Source: DASTPP01 sp035762175 (GTDB lineage Bacteria; Myxococcota_A; Polyangia; Polyangiales; Polyangiaceae). From it: a stretch of 27,370 nt of DNA. The translations under genes were made by a program, and so were the position numbers. Positions 1 to 8,529 of the stretch are shown here, in pieces. How positions within the stretch are numbered: position 1 is the stretch's first letter; each line of letters opens with the position of its first letter. The stretch is from positions 1 to 27,370 of the forward strand of contig DASTPP010000422.1 in NCBI GenBank assembly GCA_035762175.1, given 5' to 3'. The notes under the pieces were generated by a model. The model was not told the DNA's origin. It made no database searches and saw only the letters and a list, made by a program, of their open reading frames with translations.

Positions 1-114
1 GGCGGCCGCCGGCGGGCGGCGGCGCGGGGGGCGCCCCCGGGCGCGCCGGGCGGGGCGGGGCGGCCTCGGCGCGCGCCGGCGGGGCCGGCCGGCCCGGGCG
101 CGGGGGGCGCGGGC

Positions 115-882
115 GTGCTCTTTTACCTGCTCTCGAAGACGCTCGACGTGGTGCTCGAGCCGCTCGCCTGGGCGCTCGCGCTCGGCGCGCTCGGCGCGCG
201 GCGCTTGCGCGGCCCGCCCGCGCACGCCGCCTGGGCCTCGCTCGCCCTGCTCTACGCCTTCTCGGTGCCGGCCGTCGCCGACCTGCTCTGGCGCGCGCTC
301 GAGGCCGGCACCGCCTCGACCTACCGCCGCGAGGGCGAGCCCTACGACGCCGCCATCTTGCTCGGCGGCCCCGCCGACAACAACGCGCGCGACCTGCCCG
401 AGGCCTTCGCGTACAACGAGAACGTCGAGCGCGTGCACGCGACCTTCGAGCTCCTGCGCTCGGGCCGCGCCCGCGCCGCCGTCGTCTCCTCGGGCCCCAT
501 CGAGCCCGCGGGCCGCGCCCCCTCCGAGGCGCACCTGCTCGCCGAGCAGCTCGAGCGCTGGGGCGTCGCCCCCGAGCGCCTCGTCGTCGAGCCCCGCAGC
601 CGCAACACCGCCGAGAACGCCCGCGAGACCGCCGCCCTCGTGCGCGCGCGGGGCTTCCGGCGCCTGGTGCTCGTCACGAGCGCCTACCACATGCCCCGGG
701 CGCTCGGCTGCTTCCGGGCCGTCGGGCTCGAGGTCGACGCCCTGCCGGTCGACTCCCGCGCCCCCGTCGACCTCGGCCGCTCGCCGCTGCCGCGCGCCGA
801 CTCGCTCGCGCGGAGCACGACGGCGCTGCGCGAGTTCGCCGGCCGCCTCATCTACCGCGCGCGCGGCTTCAGCAAGCCCTGA
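115..882 (+). CDS. DUF218 (YdcF/ElyC-like) membrane protein
   Basis: A 255-residue protein of the DUF218 family, whose members (YdcF, SanA, ElyC) are inner-membrane proteins linked to envelope or peptidoglycan homeostasis; the reaction is not firmly known. Two hydrophobic N-terminal segments (about residues 2-28 and 38-58) precede the soluble domain. The domain carries the family motifs ILLGG (81-85), a VVSSG strand (123-127, family SGG), SRNTAENA (162-169) and VTSAYHMPRA (187-196). The start is GTG at 115; no ATG fits better because the first membrane segment starts at once. There is no clear Shine-Dalgarno sequence in the GC-only leader. The next gene follows 57 bases downstream on the same strand. 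Confidence 0.88.
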   Translation: MLFYLLSKTLDVVLEPLAWALALGALGARRLRGPPAHAAWASLALLYAFSVPAVADLLWRALEAGTASTYRREGEPYDAAILLGGPADNNARDLPEAFAYNENVERVHATFELLRSGRARAAVVSSGPIEPAGRAPSEAHLLAEQLERWGVAPERLVVEPRSRNTAENARETAALVRARGFRRLVLVTSAYHMPRALGCFRAVGLEVDALPVDSRAPVDLGRSPLPRADSLARSTTALREFAGRLIYRARGFSKP

Positions 883-939
883 GCCGGGCGGGCGCGCGCA
901 CCCCTTGTCGCCCCGCCGCGCCGGCGCTCTGCTCGGGCG

Positions 940-2040
940 ATGGCCGAGATCGAACCCGTGCTCTACGCCGCCCTCGACGCCGCCGGGGCCGTCCTGATGC
1001 GTCACTACGGCGCGGTCGACCGCGTCGACGAGAAGGGCGCGCTCGACCTGGTCACGCAGGCCGACCGCGAGAGCGAGGCCGCCATCAAGGCCCTCCTCCG
1101 CGGCCACTTCCCCGACCACGCCATCGTCGCCGAAGAGTCGGGCGCCGAGGGCGAGGGGCGCGTGCGCTGGGTCGTCGACCCGCTCGACGGCACCACCAAC
1201 TTCGCCCACTCGTTCCCCGTCTTCGCCGTCTCGATCGCGGTCGAGTGCGACGGGCGCACGGTCGCCGCCGGCGTCGAGAACCCCTTCTCGCGCGAGCGCT
1301 TCCTCGCCTTCGAGGGCCGCGGCGCCACCCTCAACGGCCGGCGCATCCGCCCCTCGACCGAGGGCGCCCTCGCGCGCGCGCTCGTCGCCTCGGGCTTCCC
1401 CTACGACCGGCGCGAGCGCATCGACCACTACCTCGCCTACTGGAAGGCCTTCCTCTGCCGCTGCCACGGCGTCGTGCGCCTCGGCAGCGCCGCGCTCGAC
1501 CTCTGCTCGGTCGCCTGCGGCCGCCTCGACGCCTTCTGGGAAGAGGGCCTAAAGCCCTGGGACACCGCCGCCGGCGCCCTCATCGTCGCCGAGGCCGGCG
1601 GGCGCGTCAGCGGCTACGGGGGCGGCCCCTACCGGCCGGGCGACCCCTCGGTGCTGGCGAGCAACGGCCTCGTGCACGACGCCTGCGTCGCGCTGCTCGC
1701 CGAGGTGGCCGCCGGCGAGGGCCGCTTAACCCCGCGGGCGGGGGCGCGAGCGCCCCCCGAAAGAGCGCCTCGATCTCGCGCGGCAGCCGCCGCGTGCGCA
1801 GGGCGCCGTCGACGCAGGCGAGCAGCGTGTGTCCCTCGCACACGGCCTCGCCGGGGGCGGCGGCGCGCGCGATGCGGTAGTCGAAGCGCACGCTCGCCCG
1901 CCCCAGCGCGCCCACCCAGGTGTCGACCCAGAGCGCGTCGTCGAAGCGCGCCGCGCGCCGGTAGTGCAGCCTCGCGTCGACCACGGGCAGGTGCAGCCCC
2001 CCCGCCACCCAGGCGTCGTACGCGACGCCCCGCGCCTTGA
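940..2040 (+). CDS. Inositol monophosphatase family protein (SuhB-like), C-terminus runs on
   Basis: Mg2+-dependent sugar-phosphate phosphatase of the IMPase superfamily, cytoplasmic. Metal-binding and catalytic motifs are present: AEESG (64-68), DPLDGTTN (80-87) and PWDTAAG (206-212). The exact substrate (inositol phosphate, PAP or another) cannot be read from sequence. The family is normally 260-275 residues and the recognisable domain ends near residue 262 (about base 1725). The frame then stays open to a TGA at 2038-2040, giving an Arg/Pro/Ala-rich tail that is the antisense of the convergent thioesterase and is unlikely to be functional. A TAA at 1727-1729 lies one base out of frame exactly where the protein should end, so either a single-base indel separates this gene from its stop or the tail is really translated. 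Confidence 0.85.
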   Translation: MAEIEPVLYAALDAAGAVLMRHYGAVDRVDEKGALDLVTQADRESEAAIKALLRGHFPDHAIVAEESGAEGEGRVRWVVDPLDGTTNFAHSFPVFAVSIAVECDGRTVAAGVENPFSRERFLAFEGRGATLNGRRIRPSTEGALARALVASGFPYDRRERIDHYLAYWKAFLCRCHGVVRLGSAALDLCSVACGRLDAFWEEGLKPWDTAAGALIVAEAGGRVSGYGGGPYRPGDPSVLASNGLVHDACVALLAEVAAGEGRLTPRAGARAPPERAPRSRAAAAACAGRRRRRRAACVPRTRPRRGRRRARCGSRSARSPAPARPPRCRPRARRRSAPRAGSAASRRPRAGAAPPPPRRRTRRPAP

Positions 2041-2179
2041 GCCAGGCGACGCGCCCGGCCTCGAAGTACTGCAGGTAGTTGGCGTGATGGACGATGCCCA
2101 TCAGGTCGGTCTCGCAGAAGCGCACCGCGAGCTCGATCCGCGTGACGTGCGCGGCGGGGGCCTCGTCGCTCGGCGTCAT
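1607..2179 (-). CDS. Acyl-CoA thioesterase, 4HBT hot-dog fold (YbgC-like)
   Basis: Thioesterase of the 4-hydroxybenzoyl-CoA thioesterase/YbgC group, which hydrolyses acyl-CoA thioesters in the cytoplasm. The signature begins at residue 21: FCETDLMGIVHHANYLQYFE, with catalytic-type Asp25 followed by the conserved G-x-V-x-H-x-N-Y pattern. Strands of the hot-dog fold continue to about residue 140 (LPREIEALF), which is the usual length of the family. The frame continues to base 1607 with an Arg-rich tail antisense to the IMPase gene. A TAA one base out of frame sits at minus-strand bases 1728-1726, after residue 150, where a normal stop would be expected. Start at ATG 2179. It is downstream of the lipoprotein gene on the same strand with a 33-base gap, so possibly co-transcribed with it. 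Confidence 0.85.
   Translation of the reverse strand: MTPSDEAPAAHVTRIELAVRFCETDLMGIVHHANYLQYFEAGRVAWLKARGVAYDAWVAGGLHLPVVDARLHYRRAARFDDALWVDTWVGALGRASVRFDYRIARAAAPGEAVCEGHTLLACVDGALRTRRLPREIEALFRGALAPPPAGLSGPRRRPPRRAARRRRRARGRCSPAPRGRPAGRGRPRSR
1740..1757. terminator. Hairpin between convergent IMPase and thioesterase
   Basis: A 7-bp all-GC stem (GGGGGCG at 1740-1746, CGCCCCC at 1751-1757) closes a CGAG tetraloop, just past the expected ends of two convergent genes. There is no U-tract, so it would be a GC-only bidirectional terminator or barrier. In the current frames it lies inside the coding tails of both genes. Confidence 0.4.
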
Positions 2180-2212
2180 CGGGCGCGGCCGGCTCTCTCG
2201 GGGCGCCGGCGC

Positions 2213-3619
2213 TCAGCCGAGCAGCGCCGGGGCCTCGGTCGAGGCCGCGAGCCGCAGGCCCCGGGCGACGAGCGCGTCGTACTCGGCGCGCGCGATGGCC
2301 TCGAAGTCGATCTCGGGGTGCGCGACGCTCGAGGTGCAGTCGGCGAGCAGGCAGACCTCGGCCCGGGGCCCGGGGCGGCGCTCGAGGTACCCGAGCAGCG
2401 AGCGCACGCTCTCGAGCACGCAGTGGCTCTTGGCCTGGCCGGCGACGAGCACGAGATCGTGCCGGGCGAGCTCGTCGAGCAGCGCGTCGTTGCGCCGCGC
2501 CTCGGCCGCGGCGCCGTAGGCGATCTCGGGCTCGAAGACGCTGTAGTGCTCGGTCTGGGGCACCGAGCCCTTGGTCACGAAGCGCGGCTCGGCGCCCCGG
2601 GCGACGGCGTGGTAGGTCACCGCCTCGAAGAGCGCGGGGTCGAGGGCCTGGCCGGGCGAGCCCACCATCGTGTGGTAGGGCCAGATGCAGAGCGCCTTCT
2701 TCGCCGTCGCCGCGAGCCCCCGCACGTACGCGAGCGACCACGCGGGCTCGCGCAGCGGCCGGAAGCGCCCCGCCTCGACGTCGGCCGCGTGAATGAGCGT
2801 GAAGGGCGCCGGCGGCCGCCCGGCCTCGTCGCGCCACCAGCTCGCGTAAAAGATCTGGTGCGGCACGTGGCTGTCGAGGCTCGCGACCACGGTGCCGATG
2901 CGGCCGGCGTGCCGGTAGAGGAACTCGACCGTGCGCCGGGTGTCGTCGACCGCGCCGGGCACCGCCAGCGAGCCGACGGGCGGCGGGTGGATGAAGTCGA
3001 CCTGCGCGTCGACGAGAAAGAGCGCCACCTTGCGCCGGTCGCCCTCGGCGGGGCCGAGGCCCGCGCGGCTCGCGGCGGCGGCGGCGGCGGCCGCGTCGGG
3101 CGGGTAGAGCGTGCCGACGCGGCGCGGGTCGTAGAAGTCGGGCAGGGGCAGCTCGGACATCGGGGGGGGCCCTCCCGCGGCTAAGGGTGCCTCGCCCTCG
3201 GCCGGCGCGGGGTAAAGGATCAGCTCTTCGGCGCGGGTGATGACGCCGCACTCGTCGGCGTCGGCTCGGAGCTCGACCCGGGCCGGCGCCAGGCCCGCCG
3301 AGGTGACGTCGACGAGGGCGGCCCCGTGCGTCCACAAGGTGCAGGCGAGCTGCGCCGACGCGATCTGGCAAAACACCGCCTTGGGCGAGGGCGGCGGGGC
3401 CGACATCGCGAAGCTCTCTTCGCCCCAGCCCGAGCTGACGACGAGGGTCGTGTCGGCGGGCAGCGGGCGGCCATCGGAGGCCCGCACCGTCAGCGCGAAG
3501 GCGGGCTGCGGGGGCGGGCAAGGGGGGTCGTCGTCTTTCGGCTCGCGGCGGCAGCCGCCGGCGAGCGCCGCGAGCGCGGCGGCCAAGGGCAACAGCAGGG
3601 GCGCGGTCGGCTTGGACAC
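2213..3619 (-). CDS. Exported lipoprotein with nicotinamidase-like isochorismatase domain
   Basis: A 468-residue protein with a lipoprotein-type signal (hydrophobic residues 8-20, Cys23 after ALAGG, slightly off the usual lipobox), an N-terminal beta-rich domain (about 38-125), a low-complexity linker with an alanine run (176-183), and a cysteine-hydrolase domain (about 196-458). The hydrolase has all expected residues: Asp204 in LVDAQVDF, Lys350 in FVTKGSVPQ and Cys400 in AKSHCV. The metal ligands of nicotinamidase are also visible: Asp249, His251 and His254 in SLDSHVPHQIF and His316 in WPYHTMVGSPG. It is therefore predicted to deamidate nicotinamide or a similar amide. Nicotinamidases are normally cytosolic and about 200 residues long; membrane anchoring and the extra N-terminal domain are unusual. 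Start at ATG 3619, chosen because it precedes the signal peptide. Confidence 0.87.
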   Translation of the reverse strand: MSKPTAPLLLPLAAALAALAGGCRREPKDDDPPCPPPQPAFALTVRASDGRPLPADTTLVVSSGWGEESFAMSAPPPSPKAVFCQIASAQLACTLWTHGAALVDVTSAGLAPARVELRADADECGVITRAEELILYPAPAEGEAPLAAGGPPPMSELPLPDFYDPRRVGTLYPPDAAAAAAAASRAGLGPAEGDRRKVALFLVDAQVDFIHPPPVGSLAVPGAVDDTRRTVEFLYRHAGRIGTVVASLDSHVPHQIFYASWWRDEAGRPPAPFTLIHAADVEAGRFRPLREPAWSLAYVRGLAATAKKALCIWPYHTMVGSPGQALDPALFEAVTYHAVARGAEPRFVTKGSVPQTEHYSVFEPEIAYGAAAEARRNDALLDELARHDLVLVAGQAKSHCVLESVRSLLGYLERRPGPRAEVCLLADCTSSVAHPEIDFEAIARAEYDALVARGLRLAASTEAPALLG

Positions 3620-3715
3620 GAGAGAGTGGCTCCCCGGCCCTTCTAGCGCGCATTGCGTCAGAGCGCACCACCGAAGGCGAGCGGCCCGGCCGGCGGCGCG
3701 CTATGCCACCGAATC

Positions 3716-4528
3716 ATGGGGCTGACCGTCGCGTTGATGACCGACCTGCACTTCGGGCCGAAGGCCCTCTTCGCGGGCAAGCTGCGCAAGATGTCGCACC
3801 TGGCCCCGGCCCTGACCGAGGGCATCGTCGCCGAGCTGCGCGAGCGGGTGCGCCCCGACCTCCTGGTCAACCTGGGCGATGACATCGAAGACGAGGCGCC
3901 CGGGCCCGACCTCGAGCGCTACCTCGCCTGCCAAGAGCGGCTGCGGGCCGCGGGCTGCCCCCTCCTCAACGTCGCGGGCAACCACGACACCATCAACCTG
4001 ACCCACGACGATCTCGCCCGGGCCTGGGGGCGGCAGGGCCACCTGCACTACGCCCTCGAAGTCGGCGGCTACCGCTTCGTGGTCCTGCACACGGTCGAGC
4101 GCAAGGACGTCGACGTCTCGATCGACGACGACCAGCTCTCGTGGCTGCGCGCCGAGCTCGCGGCGGCGCGCGCGCCGGTCGTGGTCTTGATGCACCACAG
4201 CGCGTCCGAGCAAGATCTCGGCGACTCGTACTGGTTTTCGGCCGCGCCGCACCTGGCGCTGGTGAAGAACCGGGCCGAGCTGCGGCGCGTCGTGCGAGAG
4301 AGCGGCAAGGTCGTCGCCGTCTTCAACGGCCACGTGCACCGTAACCACGTGGACGTCATCGGGGGCGTGCCGTACATTACGATTCAGAGTCTCATTGAAA
4401 ACGTCGACGACGACGCGCCGGGGCGCGCCGCGGGTGCGTACGCCCTCGCAACGTTCGACGAGCGCCGCCTGGTCGTACGGGTGCGCGGCCTCGACCCGGC
4501 TCGCTACCAATTCGAATGGGGGGGTTAA
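3716..4528 (+). CDS. Calcineurin-like metallophosphoesterase 1
   Basis: A 270-residue metallophosphoesterase with the complete dinuclear metal set: DLH (10-12), GDD (54-56), GNHD (88-91), MHHS (159-162) and GHVH (205-208). The arrangement resembles the ADP-ribose/CDP-alcohol pyrophosphatase (Mn-dependent) and MPPED-like branch, but substrate is not readable from sequence. There is no signal peptide, so it is cytoplasmic. ATG 3716 is preferred over an upstream in-frame ATG at 3653, which would add 21 non-conserved residues overlapping the promoter side of the divergent lipoprotein gene. The stop TAA (4526-4528) is part of a TTAA, the only one of four gene-end TTAAs in the window that is in frame. 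A second metallophosphoesterase follows after a repeat-rich gap. Confidence 0.88.
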   Translation: MGLTVALMTDLHFGPKALFAGKLRKMSHLAPALTEGIVAELRERVRPDLLVNLGDDIEDEAPGPDLERYLACQERLRAAGCPLLNVAGNHDTINLTHDDLARAWGRQGHLHYALEVGGYRFVVLHTVERKDVDVSIDDDQLSWLRAELAAARAPVVVLMHHSASEQDLGDSYWFSAAPHLALVKNRAELRRVVRESGKVVAVFNGHVHRNHVDVIGGVPYITIQSLIENVDDDAPGRAAGAYALATFDERRLVVRVRGLDPARYQFEWGG

Positions 4529-4532
4529 GCCC

Positions 4533-4559
4533 GGGCCGCGGCCCGCCGGCCGCGGGCCC
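4533..4559 (+). terminator. GC-rich hairpin after metallophosphoesterase 1
   Basis: The stem CCGCGG (4536-4541 with 4550-4555) extends by three further GC pairs across a one-base bulge (4533-4535 with 4557-4559), five bases after the stop codon. There is no U-tract. It is terminator-like by position only. Confidence 0.35.
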
Positions 4560-4596
4560 CCTGTCGCCCGCCGGCCACGGCCCGCCTGTTGCCTTT

Positions 4597-4756
4597 CCGT
4601 CGCCGGCCCCCCGGCGCTCGCCGGCCCTCGCCCCGCCGCCAGCCCCCCGGTGCTCGCCGGCCTGCCCCCCCGTCGCCGGCCCCCTGGCGCTCGCTGGCCC
4701 GCGCCCCGTCGCCGGCCCGCGGCGCTTGCCGGCCCGCGCCCCGTCGCCGGCCTGCG
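4597..4756. repeat. 36-bp tandem repeat, about 4.5 degenerate copies
   Basis: Copies at 4597-4630, 4631-4666, 4668-4703, 4704-4738 and a half copy at 4739-4756. Each begins with CCCCGTCGCCGGCC or a close variant and has a second GCTCGCCGGCC half-motif. Copy lengths are 34-36 bases. It lies in the 393-base gap between two metallophosphoesterase genes. The rest of that gap (4757-4921) is less GC-rich and likely holds the promoter of the second gene. Confidence 0.8.
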
Positions 4757-4760
4757 AAAT

Positions 4761-4795
4761 GACACGAATTGCTCGTCGAGTTGGCACGAATCTGC
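4761..4795. promoter_or_regulatory. Possible operator: 22-bp spaced direct repeat
   Basis: GACACGAATTGC (4761-4772) recurs as GGCACGAATCTGC (4783-4795), a 22-base offset or about two helical turns, in an AT-richer patch 130-160 bases upstream of the next gene. This is a candidate regulator site by spacing only. It resembles but does not satisfy the sigma-54 promoter consensus. Confidence 0.25.
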
Positions 4796-4921
4796 CGCGC
4801 GCCTGCCGCGCGTACCGTTCAGATTGAAATCGAGCCAGGCCCGGGCGTTGCACGCAACGCCAGGGTCGGACGCCGCGGCGAGGGTGCCGCAGGGTCCAAA
4901 CGTCTCCCCAGGGTGCGTTGA

Positions 4922-6370
4922 ATGACGTTGATCGCCCACTTGACCGACCTGCATCTGCTCGAGCCCCACGCCCGCCACCGCCGCGGCGCCCTCGCCCGCC
5001 GCCTGGCGTATCTGAGCTTCGGCCGGCCCCACGACGCCGAGGGGCGCCGCCGCCGCTTCGCCGCGGCGCTCGCGCGGGTGCGGGCCTCGGGCGCGCACCA
5101 CCTCGTCATCACGGGCGATCTGACCGAAGACGGGCTGCCCGCGCAGTTCGAGCAGGTTGCTGAGGTGCTCGCCGAGAGCCGCCTCGACCCCGGGGCGGTG
5201 ACGCTCCTGCCGGGCAATCACGACGTCTACGACCACGGCCTCGCCTGGGCGCGCGCGCTCGAGGGCCCCTTGCGCCCTTACGCGCCCACCAGCGAGGTGG
5301 GCCGGCCGCTGCCGTTGCCCGGCGGCGCCTCGCTCGTGCCGCTCTCGACGGCCTTCTTTCAGACCTACCTGACCTCGGCCGGCCGCCTCGACGGCGAGTC
5401 GCTCGGGCGGGTGCGCGAGGCGTTCCGGTCGGTGCCCGAGGGGCCGCTGCTCTTCGCCATGCACCACCCCCCCTTGCCCTACCGCTTTCTGCCCATGCAG
5501 TGGGTCGACGGGTTGCGCGATCACGGGCCCGCGTTGGGCTTGTTCGGCGGCGACCCCCGGGCGCACGTGTTGCATGGGCACACGCACCGCTGCGCCGATC
5601 GGCCCCTCTGGCAGGGCGGGCCCGCGCGCGTCTTCTCGGCGCCCGCGGTGGTCGACAGCGCCGAACCCCTGCGCCTCTATCGCGTTAGCGCGGGGCACTT
5701 CGAATCGGTCGCCACCGCCCCGGCCGCCGCGCCCGCGCTGCCGGCGCTCGCCGCCGCGGCCGAATTAAGGCGTGCGCCGGACGGGGAGGGCGCCCTCACG
5801 CGTGTCATTCCGCCACACCCGGGGGCCCCGCCGCCGGGGGCGCCCGGGGGGCGGCGGCCCCGCCCGAGGGGGTTCGCGCCCCGCCGAAGGTGCGGGGCTC
5901 GCCGCCGGGCGCCCGCTCGGGTACGCCCCCGGCGCCGGGGCGGAAAGGGCCGGCGGGCGATGAAATCACACACCGAATACCTCTGGTTCGAGACCAAGCA
6001 GCGGGTCGAGTTCATCGACATCACCGACACCGTGACGGCCATCCTCGGGCGGGCGAAGATCGCCGAGGGCATGGTGCTCGTCTCGGCGATGCACATCACC
6101 GCCGGCGTGTACGTCAACGATCACGAAGAGGGGCTCATCGCCGACATCGACGAGTGGCTCGGCAAGCTCGCGCCCCGCGCCGACTACCGCCACCACCGCA
6201 CGGGCGAAGACAACGGCGACGCGCACCTCAAGTCGCTGCTCGTGCACCACCAGATCGTCGCGCCCGTCACCGCCGGGGTGCTCGACTTCGGGCCCTGGCA
6301 GCGCATCTACTACGCCGAGTTCGACGGGCGGCGCCGCAAGCGCGTCGTCGTCAAGGCGATGGGCGAATGA
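4922..6370 (+). CDS. Calcineurin-like metallophosphoesterase 2 (Icc/CpdA type), frame open into yjbQ
   Basis: The N-terminal 265 residues are a metallophosphoesterase with TDLH (8-11), ITGDL (63-67), GNHD (98-101), AMHHPP (179-184) and GHTH (219-222), most like Icc/CpdA phosphodiesterases. It is cytoplasmic and the substrate is unproven. After an Ala/Pro-rich stretch the frame has no stop and reads through an Arg/Pro/Gly-rich segment (about residues 283-346) into the complete YjbQ domain, ending at 6370. A TAA at 5766-5768 lies one base out of frame just where the phosphoesterase should end (Leu282 is encoded by the rare codon TTA there). The most economical reading is two genes, 4922 to about 5768 and 5960-6370, separated by an indel or by real read-through. 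A true fusion is the alternative. Confidence 0.8.
   Translation: MTLIAHLTDLHLLEPHARHRRGALARRLAYLSFGRPHDAEGRRRRFAAALARVRASGAHHLVITGDLTEDGLPAQFEQVAEVLAESRLDPGAVTLLPGNHDVYDHGLAWARALEGPLRPYAPTSEVGRPLPLPGGASLVPLSTAFFQTYLTSAGRLDGESLGRVREAFRSVPEGPLLFAMHHPPLPYRFLPMQWVDGLRDHGPALGLFGGDPRAHVLHGHTHRCADRPLWQGGPARVFSAPAVVDSAEPLRLYRVSAGHFESVATAPAAAPALPALAAAAELRRAPDGEGALTRVIPPHPGAPPPGAPGGRRPRPRGFAPRRRCGARRRAPARVRPRRRGGKGRRAMKSHTEYLWFETKQRVEFIDITDTVTAILGRAKIAEGMVLVSAMHITAGVYVNDHEEGLIADIDEWLGKLAPRADYRHHRTGEDNGDAHLKSLLVHHQIVAPVTAGVLDFGPWQRIYYAEFDGRRRKRVVVKAMGE
5960..6370 (+). CDS. YjbQ family protein (UPF0047, secondary thiamine-phosphate synthase)
   Basis: A 136-residue protein of the YjbQ/UPF0047 family, members of which have weak thiamine-phosphate synthase activity. 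Family blocks are clear: HITAGVYVNDHEEGLIADI (45-63), NGDAHLKSLL (85-94) and LDFGPWQRIYYAEFDG (108-123). The length equals the usual family length when the start is ATG 5960, which is preceded by a purine-rich GGAAAGGG (5941-5948). The same frame is open upstream into the phosphoesterase, but the intervening residues look non-coding. Its TGA overlaps the ATG of the next gene (ATGA), so the two are translationally coupled. Confidence 0.85.
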   Translation: MKSHTEYLWFETKQRVEFIDITDTVTAILGRAKIAEGMVLVSAMHITAGVYVNDHEEGLIADIDEWLGKLAPRADYRHHRTGEDNGDAHLKSLLVHHQIVAPVTAGVLDFGPWQRIYYAEFDGRRRKRVVVKAMGE

Positions 6371-7182
6371 GCGCCGCGGGCTTCCGGCCCGGCGGCGCGG
6401 TGACGCTGCTCACCGACTTCGGCACCCGCGACCCCTTCGTCGGGCTGATGAAGGGCGTCATCGTGGGCCTCGCGCCCGCGGCGCGCCTCGTCGACCTCGG
6501 GCACGAGAGCGACGCGTTCGACGTCGCGGCCGCGGCGTTCTGGCTCGCCCGGAGCTACGCCTACTTCCCGCCCGGCACGGTGCACCTCGCGGTCGTCGAC
6601 CCGGGCGTCGGCTCGGCGCGGCGCGCGATCGCGGCGGTCGCCGGCGGCCACGCCTTCGTCGGCCCCGACAACGGGCTGCTCGCCGGGGCGCTCGCCGGCG
6701 CGGGGCCGGTCGAGGCGGTCGAGCTCGATCCGTCGAGGGCGGGGCGGGGGGGCGATCTGAGCGCGACCTTCCACGGCCGCGACCTCTTCGCCCCCGCGGC
6801 CGCGCGGCTCGCGGCGGGCGCGGCGCTCGGCGAGCTCGGCCGGCCCCTCGACCCCGCCTCGCTCGCCCCCTCGCCGCTGCCCTCGCCCCGGCGCGAGGGC
6901 GGCGCGCTCGCGGGCGAGGTCGTGGTGGTCGACCGCTTCGGCAACCTCATCACCAACCTCGAGGCCGGCGCGCGGGCGGCGGGCTCGGGGGCGAGGGTCG
7001 AGTGGGCGGGGGGCGAGCTCCGGCTCGTGCGCACCTACGCCGAGGCCGCGCGGGGCGCGCCGCTCGCGCTCGTCAACGCGTTCGGCGTCGTCGAGATCGC
7101 GGTGCGCGAGGGCAGCGCCGCCGCGGCCTTCGGCCTGGGCCGCGGCAGCCCGGTGCGCCTCTTCGGCGCCGGCGGCGGCTGA
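6367..7182 (+). CDS. SAM hydrolase / SAM hydroxide adenosyltransferase (DUF62)
   Basis: A 271-residue member of the fluorinase/chlorinase-related DUF62 family that uses water-derived hydroxide to split S-adenosylmethionine into adenosine and methionine. Motifs are TDFGTRDPFVGLMKG (16-30), DPGVG (78-82), GPDNG (99-103), FHGRDLFAP (135-143) and DRFGNLITN. The catalytic triad known from the archaeal enzyme is present with matching spacing: Asp78, Arg85 and His136. The halide-specific insertion loop of true fluorinases is not seen. The ATG overlaps the YjbQ stop codon (ATGA), indicating co-translation. Confidence 0.92.
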   Translation: MSAAGFRPGGAVTLLTDFGTRDPFVGLMKGVIVGLAPAARLVDLGHESDAFDVAAAAFWLARSYAYFPPGTVHLAVVDPGVGSARRAIAAVAGGHAFVGPDNGLLAGALAGAGPVEAVELDPSRAGRGGDLSATFHGRDLFAPAAARLAAGAALGELGRPLDPASLAPSPLPSPRREGGALAGEVVVVDRFGNLITNLEAGARAAGSGARVEWAGGELRLVRTYAEAARGAPLALVNAFGVVEIAVREGSAAAAFGLGRGSPVRLFGAGGG

Positions 7183-7356
7183 AGGGCGGGCGGCGGCGCC
7201 GGGGCCGGGGCCGCCCCCTCGACCCCCCGGCGGGTCGGCGCGGGCGGGCGGCGGCGCGGGGGCCGGCGGGGGGGACGGGCCGGGGGGCCCTTGCCTCGGC
7301 GGGCGGGTCGCCACTAGGCTCGGGGCCGGCGGCGAGAGCCCCCGGAAGGCATACGT

Positions 7357-8502
<1,146 letters not shown>

Positions 8503-8529
8503 GGGCGCGCGGGGCCGCCGGGGGGGCCG

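Noticed and set aside
1629..3671. Minus-strand 680-codon frame over the lipoprotein and thioesterase
   Set aside because: It is a frame-shifted reading of the two real genes, with Arg/Ala/Gly-rich composition.
4597..4756. CRISPR-like repeats
   Set aside because: The 36-base units are directly tandem without spacers.
4782..4797. Possible sigma-54 promoter (TTGGCACGAATCTGC)
   Set aside because: The GG and GC elements are 9 rather than 10 bases apart, and sigma-54 tolerates almost no spacing change.
6367..7182. SAM-dependent halogenase (fluorinase/chlorinase)
   Set aside because: The Asp78-Arg85-His136 triad marks the hydroxide-using DUF62 enzymes, and no halide-site insertion is visible.
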